Of a stretch of 64,000 nt of DNA, positions 42,657 to 50,933 are shown piece after piece. The position numbers and the translations under genes are program-made. Numbering within the stretch: position 1 is the stretch's first letter; each line of letters begins with the position of its first letter. This stretch comes from Fimenecus sp045543095 (lineage in GTDB: Bacteria; Bacillota; Clostridia; Oscillospirales; Acutalibacteraceae). Location of the stretch: the NCBI GenBank assembly GCA_045543095.1, contig JAZQMC010000002.1, forward strand, positions 1 through 64,000. The letters run 5' to 3'. The notes below the pieces were generated by a model. It was given only the letters and a program-made list of their open reading frames with translations, searched no databases and had not been told where the DNA came from.

Positions 42657-43700
42657 ATGAAAAAGTATTTCGGGAATGTTCTTTGCAGTAAGGGTTACTT
42701 GAGTGCATACAATACAATTTACAAAAAAGACCCAACCGCACAGGTTTTTTTAATAAACGGCGGTGACGATTTTGAGCGTGCCATATTTTTTGAAAGACTC
42801 ATAAAAAATCTTCGCGGATTTAATATTACCCTTTTTAATCCTTTTTATGACGAAACCGCAGACGGAATATACATAGAAAACCTTAATACTTATATTTTAT
42901 CTGATGGCGGTTATAACAGAATTTCGCCCTTGCTTTCGGGCGGTTGGGAAAAGAATTTTTCTGTTGTGAGCGATAAAAATTATCCACTTGATTTGCGACG
43001 CGAGGTGCTAATTTTAAAGGCAAAAGAGAATAATCACTATAAAAATGCTTGCGAAATACTAAAAAACTCCTACCGTGTACGCGAAAAAATTCACGGTGAG
43101 GTGGCAGAATTTTTAAATGATGACAAGCTTATAAATTACATTAACCGATTTTGCTCACGATATTTGCGAAATTCCAAAAAGAAAAAAGACAGTAAAATAA
43201 GACTTTTAAGTTCATTCACGCCCCTTGGTCTTCACACTCATTACAACACCCTGTTTGAGCACACAGAAAAAACCGTTGAATTCAACGATAAATCGGGGTT
43301 TGCAGGCTCGGTTTTTCTTGGTGTGTTAAAGGATTGGGCGTTGAGAGAAAAAGTCCCCGTAACAATGAGCCCTGCATATTTTTCAAGCGATATACCCCAT
43401 ATTCTGATTTTTCCAACTATTGATTTGAGTGTGATTGTTGCCGACGATAAACATAAAATACCCTTTACCCCTACCGAAAAAATTACTGCAAACCGATTTT
43501 TGACCGATGAAAATGTGCTTGAACTTGAAAAAATCAATGTACTTATTTCAGTTGAGAATAAATTGTTTGATAATGCAGTTTTATCACTTTTTGAAGGTCG
43601 AGATTACAGATTTAAATATAATAATCTGCTGAAAGGATATACAAATACCGACGAGGCAATAGAGAATGCAGATAAATTGACAGATAGATTGTTAAATTAA
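42657..43700 (+). CDS. PRK06851-like protein with both P-loops degraded
   Basis: 347 residues. The outline matches my memory of clostridial double-P-loop PRK06851 proteins: INGGDDFERAIFFERLIKNL where a GGPGTGKSTL-type Walker A is expected, then NPFYDETADGIYIENLNTYI; the second half starts with LLSSFTPLGLHTHYNTLF and has NDKSGFAGSVFLGVLKDWAL where the second Walker A should be, then SSDIPHILIFPTIDLSVI. Neither loop has GKS/T, so it likely does not bind ATP in the usual way. GAGGTGG precedes the ATG. Divergent from fba. Confidence 0.5.
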   Translation: MKKYFGNVLCSKGYLSAYNTIYKKDPTAQVFLINGGDDFERAIFFERLIKNLRGFNITLFNPFYDETADGIYIENLNTYILSDGGYNRISPLLSGGWEKNFSVVSDKNYPLDLRREVLILKAKENNHYKNACEILKNSYRVREKIHGEVAEFLNDDKLINYINRFCSRYLRNSKKKKDSKIRLLSSFTPLGLHTHYNTLFEHTEKTVEFNDKSGFAGSVFLGVLKDWALREKVPVTMSPAYFSSDIPHILIFPTIDLSVIVADDKHKIPFTPTEKITANRFLTDENVLELEKINVLISVENKLFDNAVLSLFEGRDYRFKYNNLLKGYTNTDEAIENADKLTDRLLN

Positions 43701-43729
43701 AAAGTCTCCCTTTTTATACATTATACGTC

Positions 43730-44806
43730 TTAACATTTAATCAGCTTTTTAACTAATGGGATTTTCGATAACACAAAACAGATAATAAAAGAAATTATTG
43801 CAGTTACCGAAAATTCAACCACAATCTTTTCAAATGCATTTTCAAAATCAATCGTATAAAATCTTACAAAATAAAGAACTATTACATGTATAAGATAAAC
43901 ACCAAAAGTTAATTTTGACATTTCTGTCAAGACTCCTTTGATTTTCCCGAAATCCCTATCCTTTAAAGCATAATAAAAAAACATAAAAAATGCAACGCCA
44001 AAAAGCAAAACCGTGACAATATCCTCAAAATGAAAAGTTGCCTGCATATTTTTCCCTTGTTGTGCATAAAACCAGTTTAAAAACACCGTTAAAAAAGCTC
44101 CTATTGCACCAAACAGATAAATAATTATTCTATATGCTTTTTTTATGTGGATATTCACCACATACCAACCAGCAATAAAATATGTAAGATATACACCTAC
44201 AAGGGGAAATTTGATTTTATCCATCAATGGCGTAAGCCAATCTTTTTCAACAACATATTCCATTAAGAAAAAATTCGCAAATTTAATGGTAAAACAGATT
44301 ACAGTGGAAATTAAAAGCAAATACGATATCTGTTTTTTGTTTTCTTTCTTTACAAAAGTTCTTAAAATCGGTACAAGAAGATACAAACCAATTATCATAT
44401 ACAGATACCATAAATGATAATGACCATAAACAAATCCGTTAATAAACTTTTCCACATTAATGTCATTACCCTTATTGAACGGAACAAAGATGTAAAAGAA
44501 AGAAGCATAAATAAACGACCATATAATTAACAAAGCAAGCATTACACCTGCATATTTAAAAGATTTTTTTGCAGGCATATTCTTGTTTTCATCAAGCATC
44601 AATGCACCTGAAAGCATTATGAAAACCGGTACGGCAAAACGAGTTATTCCGTGAAACAAATTGCCCCAAAGGAATTCTACAGATTGTAAATCTTTAACCA
44701 CAACTTGACGTGCGGCAACATGAATCATTATAACACCAAGGACCGCAAAAATACGAAGAAGGTCAAAAGCATAAATCCTTGTTTTATTTTTAATCGCTTT
44801 ATCCAT
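43730..44806 (-). CDS. Acyltransferase 3 family membrane protein
   Basis: 358 residues with about ten membrane segments. The N-terminal motif FDLLRIFAVLGVIMIHVAAR carries the conserved Arg and His of the Acyl_transf_3 (OafA/WecH) family; FAVPVFIMLSGALML and YGHYHLWYLYMIIGLYLL are further signatures. These enzymes move acetyl or succinyl groups onto surface sugars. No polysaccharide cluster is adjacent, so the target is unknown. Confidence 0.88.
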   Translation of the reverse strand: MDKAIKNKTRIYAFDLLRIFAVLGVIMIHVAARQVVVKDLQSVEFLWGNLFHGITRFAVPVFIMLSGALMLDENKNMPAKKSFKYAGVMLALLIIWSFIYASFFYIFVPFNKGNDINVEKFINGFVYGHYHLWYLYMIIGLYLLVPILRTFVKKENKKQISYLLLISTVICFTIKFANFFLMEYVVEKDWLTPLMDKIKFPLVGVYLTYFIAGWYVVNIHIKKAYRIIIYLFGAIGAFLTVFLNWFYAQQGKNMQATFHFEDIVTVLLFGVAFFMFFYYALKDRDFGKIKGVLTEMSKLTFGVYLIHVIVLYFVRFYTIDFENAFEKIVVEFSVTAIISFIICFVLSKIPLVKKLIKC

Positions 44807-44929
44807 TTGTACACCCCTTTAAACTTCATATATAATATTTTATAACAAAAAAAACACGAAGTCAATGGATATAAAATCGGCGGAGGCAAACATAAGCCTA
44901 CACATAATTATGTCATTTTTATTTTCATA

Positions 44930-45133
44930 TTAAAGCACACCTTTTACGCATACCTTTTCTTTATCACAAAAATAACATACATCTTTTTGCATTTTGACAT
45001 CTTTTTCTGTTAAATCCAAATTGTGCACAGAATTATAATGGTCAAGACATAATCTGCTATCAATTTCGGCAATAAGAGATACACGGTGGTTGCTTATAAG
45101 TTCTATTATTTGTTTGTCTGTAATTTCTCGCAT
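44930..45133 (-). CDS. Small hypothetical protein with CxxC...C end
   Basis: 67 residues from ATG 45133 (GAAGGGCG 8 bases upstream). It starts MREITDKQIIELISNHRVSL and ends DVCYFCDKEKVCVKGVL; Cys residues in CLDH and CYFCDKEKVC could bind metal. Not recognised. Divergent from a ribbon-helix-helix gene; its promoter overlaps direct repeats that look like an operator. Confidence 0.55.
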   Translation of the reverse strand: MREITDKQIIELISNHRVSLIAEIDSRLCLDHYNSVHNLDLTEKDVKMQKDVCYFCDKEKVCVKGVL

Positions 45134-45148
45134 TAAAATCGCCCTTCG

Positions 45149-45196
45149 TTTTATCCTACTTGGTACGATTTTATCCTCTTTTAAAGTATTTGTCAA
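45149..45196 (-). promoter_or_regulatory. Promoter with AGGATAAAA direct repeats
   Basis: Reverse strand TTGACA (45191-45196), 17-base spacer, TAAAAT (45168-45173). AGGATAAAA occurs at 45169-45177 (over the -10) and again at 45149-45157, exactly 20 bases apart, i.e. about two helical turns. A candidate operator for the adjacent RHH protein. Confidence 0.6.
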
Positions 45197-45235
45197 TATT
45201 TTTGCTTATAATATCTTACACAAGGGGTTGATATT

Positions 45236-45403
45236 ATGAATACGAAGCCTGTGAAACCATTGAAAAACAAAATAAGCATTACAGTAGATTCTGATATTCT
45301 TGAAAAAGCAAGAGAAATGGCAGAAATGGACGACCGTTCACTTTCTCAATTCATAAATATCGCTTTGAAAGAATATGTTAAAAAATTAGAGAACAAGAAC
45401 TGA
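45236..45403 (+). CDS. Ribbon-helix-helix (CopG/Arc-like) DNA-binding protein
   Basis: A 55-residue ORF with AAGGGGTTG before the ATG. ISITVDSDILEKAREMAEMD is the beta-strand and first helix of an RHH domain; RSLSQFINIALKEYVKKLE is the second helix. These dimers bind direct or inverted repeats through the paired strands. Divergent from the 67-aa gene; probably a regulator of the pair. A toxin partner is not recognised. Followed by a terminator. Confidence 0.8.
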   Translation: MNTKPVKPLKNKISITVDSDILEKAREMAEMDDRSLSQFINIALKEYVKKLENKN

Positions 45404-45409
45404 TTTCAG

Positions 45410-45440
45410 GGATGTTGATTATCAACATCCTTTTTTATTT
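45410..45440 (+). terminator. Terminator after the RHH gene
   Basis: GGATGTTGA-TTA-TCAACATCC followed by T6ATTTT. Confidence 0.88.
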
Positions 45441-45455
45441 TATGAAAAAAGTTAG

Positions 45456-45624
45456 ACAAATTGGGGTTTGTCGGGCTGTTTGCCCCCCTTCCGTCACCTT
45501 CGGTGACACCTTCCCCTCGTAGGGGGAAGGCTATGTTGGGCTCCACCCTTGAGGGGGAGCTGTCATTTTCGCAGAAAATGACTGAGGGGGGTATCCTAAA
45601 AGAAACCGACAAATTCAAATTTTC
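45456..45624. repeat. Composite repeat element with inverted ends
   Basis: Left end ACAAATTGGGGTTTGTCG (45456-45473), right end CGACAAATTCAAATTTTC (45607-45624). Inside: CCGTCAC-CTTCG-GTGAC-ACC, CCTTCCCC/GGGGGAAGG, and AGCTGTC-ATTTTC-GCA-GAAAAT-GACTGAGG. 169 bp, the cleanest copy of the bounded type. Confidence 0.8.
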
Positions 45625-45635
45625 CCAACAAAAAT

Positions 45636-45656
45636 GGCGGGGTGTTTGACCCCGCC
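45636..45656 (-). terminator. Terminator of the aro operon
   Basis: GGCGGGGT-GTTTG-ACCCCGCC; on the reverse strand ATTTTTG follows. 15 bases after the aroQ stop. Confidence 0.8.
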
Positions 45657-45670
45657 GTGAAGTTAGATTT

Positions 45671-46102
45671 TTATTTATATCTCTCACAAAGATATTTCAT
45701 TGCAATATGATAACCCTCAAGGCCTTTGCCGATGATATGCTCTTCGCAAGCCATACCCGCATAAGACACCTGACGGAAATCCTCGCGTTTTGTCACATCT
45801 GAAATGTGCACCTCAACTGCGGGAAGCCCTACCGATTTGAGTGCATCTAAAATCGCAACGCTTGTATGGGTGTATGCCGCGGGGTTAATTACAATACCGT
45901 CGTATTCGCCGTAAGCCGCTTGAATTTCGTCAACTATTGCACCCTCATGGTTTGATTGAAAGCATTTCACATCGCAACCAAGTTCATTTGCCCACTGCTC
46001 AATATCGCAAAGCAAGGTTTCATAATTTTGGCTTCCATAAATACCCGGCTCACGGATACCCAGCATATTGATATTCGGTCCGTTTATTACAAGGATTTTC
46101 AT
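45671..46102 (-). CDS. aroQ: Type II 3-dehydroquinate dehydratase
   Basis: 143 residues, normal length. VINGPNINMLGIREPGIYGS holds the catalytic Tyr loop; FQSNHEGAIVD, INPAAYTHTSVAI and EVHISDVTKREDFR are conserved. It converts 3-dehydroquinate to 3-dehydroshikimate. Overlaps the end of aroE/K by 4 bases (ATGA). Last gene of the aro operon. Confidence 0.96.
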   Translation of the reverse strand: MKILVINGPNINMLGIREPGIYGSQNYETLLCDIEQWANELGCDVKCFQSNHEGAIVDEIQAAYGEYDGIVINPAAYTHTSVAILDALKSVGLPAVEVHISDVTKREDFRQVSYAGMACEEHIIGKGLEGYHIAMKYLCERYK

Positions 46103-47322
46103 AAGGCATTTATCTCCTTTATAATTCTGTCGGCTACTTCTTCAACCGTGCCGTTGCCGTCAACTTCAATGTCTGCAAATCTACGGTAAAGTGGCATTCT
46201 TTTCTCGTAAAGTGCCTTTACCCCGTGGAGTTGTGAAAGCGGACGATTATCCGTTGGCAACAAATCTGCATCACGATTGATGAAAACCATTATTCCGTTC
46301 TGCTTTAAGGGTGCATAGTTTTCTTCTCGCGTAATCACTCCGCCACCTGTTGCGATAATCTGGCTTTTCTCTCTGCCCACAAGCATTACCGCCGCATTCT
46401 CGCAATTTCTGAAATGCACTTCGCCGAATTTACCGATTATTTCGGGAATTGGCATATTTTCAACATTTTCAATCATTTCGTCGGTGTCAACAAGCTCTTT
46501 TTGGAGTTTTTCTGCAAGCACCTTGCCTATTGTTGACTTGCCGCAACCCGCCATACCGATAAGCACAATATTGCACATCTGCATCTGCAAGGCTTTTTCA
46601 ATTTTTTCACAAATCGAAGTGTCAAGCTTTGTATCAAAAAAGATTTCGTGTGCTTTTTTTGCCTGTGCCACAAGCATTGAAAGTCCTGCGGAGCAAGGAA
46701 TTTTTCTCTCTTCTGCATCTAAAATCAGTTTAGTTTTAAGGGGATTATACACCACATCAAGCACACCGCTGAGATTTTTGAAATCGTCAAGATTTACAAG
46801 AGATTTAAGGTTGTTGGGGTACATTCCCACGGGAGTTGTATTGACGATAATCTCGCCGTCAAAATGCAAATGCAAATTTTTATAGTTGTTTTCCGTATTC
46901 AAATCAACTACTATGATTTCTTTTGCACCAAAATCGCGAAGCACTGCCTGAACAGTTGCCGACGCACCGCCACCGCCGAGAACTACCGCCTTTTTACCCT
47001 CAACGCTTATTCCCGAGTTTTCCAGCATATAAACAAAGCCGAAATAATCGGTATTATCACCGTAAAGCTTGCCGTCACGAACTGTAATGGTATTCACCGC
47101 ACCAATTTTTTCTGCCTCGGGTGAAATCACTTGGAGATATGGAATAACCGCTTTTTTATAAGGAATTGTAACATTTATTCCGCTGAACTTGTGTTCAACC
47201 ATAAATTTTTCAAGATTTTCGGGAGATACCTCAAAAAGATGATAATTCTCGTTACCAAGGCTTAAATGAATCTGCGGTGAAAAGCTGTGGGGCAAATGCT
47301 CGCCTAAAAGTCCGTACATCAC
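46099..47322 (-). CDS. aroE-aroK: Shikimate dehydrogenase-shikimate kinase fusion
   Basis: 407 residues in two domains. Residues 1-248: AroE with INVTIPYKKAV (catalytic Lys), GAVNTI, GDNTDYFGF, the NADP loop VLGGGGASATVQ, and ENYKNLHLHF. Residues 250-407: AroK with Walker A IGMAGCGKSTIGK, DTDEMIE (shikimate Asp), IIATGGGVI and NRPLSQ. The fusion carries out reduction and phosphorylation in successive steps. ATG overlaps the pheA stop by 4 bases. Confidence 0.95.
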   Translation of the reverse strand: MMYGLLGEHLPHSFSPQIHLSLGNENYHLFEVSPENLEKFMVEHKFSGINVTIPYKKAVIPYLQVISPEAEKIGAVNTITVRDGKLYGDNTDYFGFVYMLENSGISVEGKKAVVLGGGGASATVQAVLRDFGAKEIIVVDLNTENNYKNLHLHFDGEIIVNTTPVGMYPNNLKSLVNLDDFKNLSGVLDVVYNPLKTKLILDAEERKIPCSAGLSMLVAQAKKAHEIFFDTKLDTSICEKIEKALQMQMCNIVLIGMAGCGKSTIGKVLAEKLQKELVDTDEMIENVENMPIPEIIGKFGEVHFRNCENAAVMLVGREKSQIIATGGGVITREENYAPLKQNGIMVFINRDADLLPTDNRPLSQLHGVKALYEKRMPLYRRFADIEVDGNGTVEEVADRIIKEINAL

Positions 47323-48464
47323 ATTACCTCCGAATAACTGCCTAAATAGTGGAAATATTCACACTCGTCATTTAACTGTTCAAGAATTTCATAAAATGCA
47401 TCTTCATAAACCGATGCAGCCATATCAAAATAGAACATAAATTCAAAATCCTTATTCTGCATTGGTCGGCTTTCAAGTTTAATAACATTTATACCTAAAG
47501 CATAAAAACGAGCAAGAATATGATAAAGCGAACCGGGACGGTGTGGTAAGGTGAGAACAAAACTTGTTTTATCCGCACCGGGATAAATCTCTAATTCTTT
47601 TGAAATACAGATAAAGCGGGTATAATTGTTATCTTTATTCTGAACATCATCAGAAATAAGTGCCATACCGTATAAATCACGGCAGTTTTCAGAAGAAATA
47701 GCAGCAACATCTGTACGACCGCTTTCCATAACCATTTTTGAAGCAACCGCAGTATTTTCGCAGATATTCACTTTTATATCGCTATGCTGACGCAAAAATT
47801 CACTGCATTGGTTAATCGCCTGCTCGTGAGAATAAATTTCTTTTATTCCCTCAAGAGTTGTTCCCTTGTTACCCAAAAGACAATGATTAATTTTAAGGCG
47901 GAAACTTTTTACTATATAGAAATTATGCTCTGCCATTAAATCATAAACACTGTTAACACTGCCCGCGGTACTGTTTTCAATAGGAAGCACACCATATTTA
48001 CAAAGCCCTTTTTCAACTGCATTCACAACATCATACCATGTTTTGAAATATGACACTGTGGGATATTTAAAAAGCTTTTCGCAGGCGATTCCCGAATAAG
48101 CACCCTCAACGCCCTGACAAGCTACCATTGCTTTTTGGGGAAATAATTTTTCAGTATTGTCAACGGCTGACTTGATTTTTTCGGTAAGTTCACCACCGCA
48201 GTTAAGATATTTATGCTGATATGAGCGTGACACATTCATAATTGTATCGTAAAGTACGCGGGAATAAACATCAAGCTCCTCGCCCGCCATATTGCCGACA
48301 CGGTTTAAAAGCTCGCGTTCTCTTTTAGCATCAAGTACGGGTAAATTATTCTCTTTTTTATACTGTGCAACTTCCAAGCAAGTTTCCATTCGCTCTTTCC
48401 AGAGTTCAACTATTTTGTCGTCAATTTCGTTTATTTTTTCTCTGATTTTTGAAAGGTCTTCCAT
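47319..48464 (-). CDS. pheA: Bifunctional chorismate mutase/prephenate dehydratase
   Basis: 381 residues. Residues 1-85 are an AroQ-type chorismate mutase (IREKINEIDDKIVELWKERM, AKRERELLNRV). Residues 108-285 are the dehydratase (GVEGAYSGIACEKLF, VLPIENSTAGSVNSVYDLM, NNYTRFICI). Residues 295-381 are an ACT domain with HRPGSLYHIL and KLESRPM, the Phe-binding ESRP motif, so Phe feedback is expected. Commits chorismate to phenylpyruvate. A repeat lies between aroC and this gene. Confidence 0.95.
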   Translation of the reverse strand: MEDLSKIREKINEIDDKIVELWKERMETCLEVAQYKKENNLPVLDAKRERELLNRVGNMAGEELDVYSRVLYDTIMNVSRSYQHKYLNCGGELTEKIKSAVDNTEKLFPQKAMVACQGVEGAYSGIACEKLFKYPTVSYFKTWYDVVNAVEKGLCKYGVLPIENSTAGSVNSVYDLMAEHNFYIVKSFRLKINHCLLGNKGTTLEGIKEIYSHEQAINQCSEFLRQHSDIKVNICENTAVASKMVMESGRTDVAAISSENCRDLYGMALISDDVQNKDNNYTRFICISKELEIYPGADKTSFVLTLPHRPGSLYHILARFYALGINVIKLESRPMQNKDFEFMFYFDMAASVYEDAFYEILEQLNDECEYFHYLGSYSEVM

Positions 48465-48500
48465 AATATCACCTATTTTATTATTTGCGGACAGACAACA

Positions 48501-48600
48501 ACCGCCCCTTCTTTGAGGGGGCTGTCACGAGTTTTACAAGTGACTGGGGGAGTAACTCCCTCAGTCTGCTACGCAGCCAGCTCCCTCACGGAGGGAGCGA
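48501..48600. repeat. Variable-hairpin repeat inside the aro operon
   Basis: Two hairpin modules: GGCTGTC-ACGAGTTTTACAAGT-GACTGGGG and, inverted, CCTCAGTC-TGC-TAC-GCA-GCCAGCTCCC (loop GTA on the reverse strand), flanked by GAGGGGG/CCCTC arms. Lies in the 155-base gap between aroC and pheA. Confidence 0.75.
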
Positions 48601-48619
48601 ATTGTCCCTACGCGATTTA

Positions 48620-49684
48620 TTAAAGTATAATGTCTAAAATCGTGATTGCAGTTACAGCCTCAACGACCGGTACGGCTCTTTGCACTATACATGGGTCGTG
48701 TCTGCCTTTAATCTGCAGTTTTTCTTCTGTTTTATTGGCAAGGCTTACGCTGTTCTGCTCTTTAAAAATTGAGGGGGTGGGCTTGAATGCCACATCAAAA
48801 ATAATTGGCATTCCATTGGTAATTCCGCCGTTTATTCCGCCCGCATTGTTTGTCGCAGTTCTGATTTCGCCGTCAATTATACAGAAATCGTCATTATTTT
48901 CACTACCAAAAAGGTCGGTAGAACTAAATCCGTTGCCGAATTCAATACCCTTAACTGCGGGAATACCGAAAATATTTTTAGCAAGATTGTTTTCAACACC
49001 GTCAAACATCGGGTTGCCAAAGCCTGCCTTTATACCCGTTACGGCACATTCAACCACACCACCGACGGAATCACAATTTTCGCGGGCATTGTCAATTACC
49101 GCTTTCATCTTTTCCCCCGCGTCATTGTTTATTACGGGGAAATCTTTTTCGCCGATTTTGTAATCTGCCACATTTACGGGATTAAACTTTTCATCATAAA
49201 CATCTTTGATTTTAAGTATATGAGCCTGAACCCTCACGCTCATTTCTTCTAAAATCTGCATACAAACCGCACCTGCAAAGCAGAGGGGTGCTGTTAGTCT
49301 GCCCGAAAAATGACCGCCTCCTGCGACATCATTAAAACCGTCATATCGCATATAGCCCGTAAAATCCGCGTGGGATGGGCGGGGTGTATCCATAATATTA
49401 TTGTAATCTGCCGAATGTGGATTTTTATTGTAAATCACTGCACAGAGAGGTGCACCGCAGGTAACACCATTTACAAGTCCCGAAACGATTTCGGGCATAT
49501 CGGGTTCTTTTCGTGCAGTTGAATACTGATTTCTGCCGGGGGCACGACGCTCCATAAAGGCTTGCACCTTTTCCAAATCAATCTTTTTGCCCGCGGGAAG
49601 TCCGTCAATCACAACGCCTATTCCTTTGGAATGTGACTGACCAAAAACTGATATTTTTATTTTGTTACCTGTCATTGAGGACAT
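48620..49684 (-). CDS. aroC: Chorismate synthase
   Basis: 354 residues. VFGQSHSKGIGVVIDGLPAG (catalytic His), RRAPGRNQYSTARKEPD, GGGHFSGRLTAPLCFAGAV and IKGRHDPCIVQRAVPV are FMN/EPSP-binding signatures. Produces chorismate using reduced FMN; this short form lacks a flavin reductase domain. Good site (GGGAGG) 8 bases before ATG 49684; overlaps the aroA end by 20 bases. Confidence 0.96.
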   Translation of the reverse strand: MSSMTGNKIKISVFGQSHSKGIGVVIDGLPAGKKIDLEKVQAFMERRAPGRNQYSTARKEPDMPEIVSGLVNGVTCGAPLCAVIYNKNPHSADYNNIMDTPRPSHADFTGYMRYDGFNDVAGGGHFSGRLTAPLCFAGAVCMQILEEMSVRVQAHILKIKDVYDEKFNPVNVADYKIGEKDFPVINNDAGEKMKAVIDNARENCDSVGGVVECAVTGIKAGFGNPMFDGVENNLAKNIFGIPAVKGIEFGNGFSSTDLFGSENNDDFCIIDGEIRTATNNAGGINGGITNGMPIIFDVAFKPTPSIFKEQNSVSLANKTEEKLQIKGRHDPCIVQRAVPVVEAVTAITILDIIL

Positions 49685-50933
49685 TCGCGTTACCTCCCAT
49701 TTTCACAAAATCCTTAAAGAAATGCGGATATGATTTCCGGACCGCTTTATAATCTGTAATTGTTACATCTGATTTGCAAAGAGTTGACAGAATTGCCGCC
49801 GACATTACAATTCGGTGGTCATTTGAGCCCTCAACCTTACCGCCTATTAAATCTGCCCCGCCGTGAATAATCATTCCGTCGTCAGTTTCGTGTGCATTAC
49901 CGCCAACTGCTGTGAGCATATCCACAACAGATTTTATGCGGTCACTTTCTTTTATTCTCAAACGCTGTGCGTTGATTATTCGGGTTTCGCCGTCACAAGC
50001 GGAAGCCACAACCGAAATTATTGGCACTGCATCGGGAATATCTGACGCATCAACGGTAATTCCTTTTAATTTGTTTTTCTTAACTGTAATTTCTTTACCA
50101 TTTATTTTTACATCTGCACCCATATTCTCAAGAACTTTAAGAATTGCCCTGTCGCCTTGGGGTGAATTAACATCCAAATCGGTTACGGTCACGCCATCTT
50201 CATTCAATGCACCCGCACACAAGAAAAATGCAGAGTTTGACCAGTCACCATCCACCGTAATTTCTTTGGGTGAAATATATTTTTGTTTGCCTTTTATTAT
50301 GTATAAATTTTCATGCTCTTCAATTTCAATTCCGAATTTGCGAAGTGCCGAAAGTGTAATGTTCAAATATGAACGTGACTCAACCGGTGGAATAAGTTTT
50401 ATTCTGCTGTCACCGTCTAAAATCGGTAAAGCAAATAAAAGCCCCGTAATAAACTGTGAGCTTACATTACCGAGAATTTCATACTCCCCTGCTTGCAATT
50501 GACCTGTCAAATGCAAAGGGAATTGACTACCCGTGTGAAATGTCACACCCATTCGTTCCATTTCTTCCTTTAATGGTGAAATAGGTCTTTCGGGCAATCT
50601 GCCGTGCCCCGTGATTGTGGCATTAATGCCCAACGCTGACACTACGGGAAGCAAAAAACGCAGAGTTGAACCGCTTTCACCGCAGTCAAGCTCTGCTTTT
50701 TCGTTAAAGCTATTGGGTATAACGGTAATAATATCGCCGTCAATCGAAATATCCGCACCCATATTTTTAAGGCAATCAACAGTAGCCGTAATATCCTTTG
50801 ACATCACGTTGCAACGCACTTTTGTAGGCACATCTGCCAAAGCCCCGCAGATGAGAAGTCTGTGAGCGTCTGACTTTGATGAAATTGCCTTTATTTTACC
50901 CGACAAAATTGCGGGAGTGCAGATTATATCCAT
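49665..50933 (-). CDS. aroA: 5-enolpyruvylshikimate-3-phosphate synthase
   Basis: 422 residues. SKSDAHRLLICGAL (Lys for PEP), DCGESGSTLRFLLPV, GHGRLPERPI (Arg), SSQFITGLLFALP, and RLRIKESDR with NDHRIVMSAA cover both substrate loops. GSTLRF in this position suggests it is neither clearly class I nor the CP4 class II by eye. Makes EPSP from shikimate-3-phosphate and PEP. Adjacent to aroB with no gap. Confidence 0.95.
   Translation of the reverse strand: MDIICTPAILSGKIKAISSKSDAHRLLICGALADVPTKVRCNVMSKDITATVDCLKNMGADISIDGDIITVIPNSFNEKAELDCGESGSTLRFLLPVVSALGINATITGHGRLPERPISPLKEEMERMGVTFHTGSQFPLHLTGQLQAGEYEILGNVSSQFITGLLFALPILDGDSRIKLIPPVESRSYLNITLSALRKFGIEIEEHENLYIIKGKQKYISPKEITVDGDWSNSAFFLCAGALNEDGVTVTDLDVNSPQGDRAILKVLENMGADVKINGKEITVKKNKLKGITVDASDIPDAVPIISVVASACDGETRIINAQRLRIKESDRIKSVVDMLTAVGGNAHETDDGMIIHGGADLIGGKVEGSNDHRIVMSAAILSTLCKSDVTITDYKAVRKSYPHFFKDFVKMGGNANVLNDR

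Noticed and set aside
45406..45687. 93-aa and 62-aa ORFs around 45.5 kb
   Set aside because: Both fall in the composite repeat; the apparent peptides (SPSRVEPN..., GEGGT...) recur wherever this repeat is translated.
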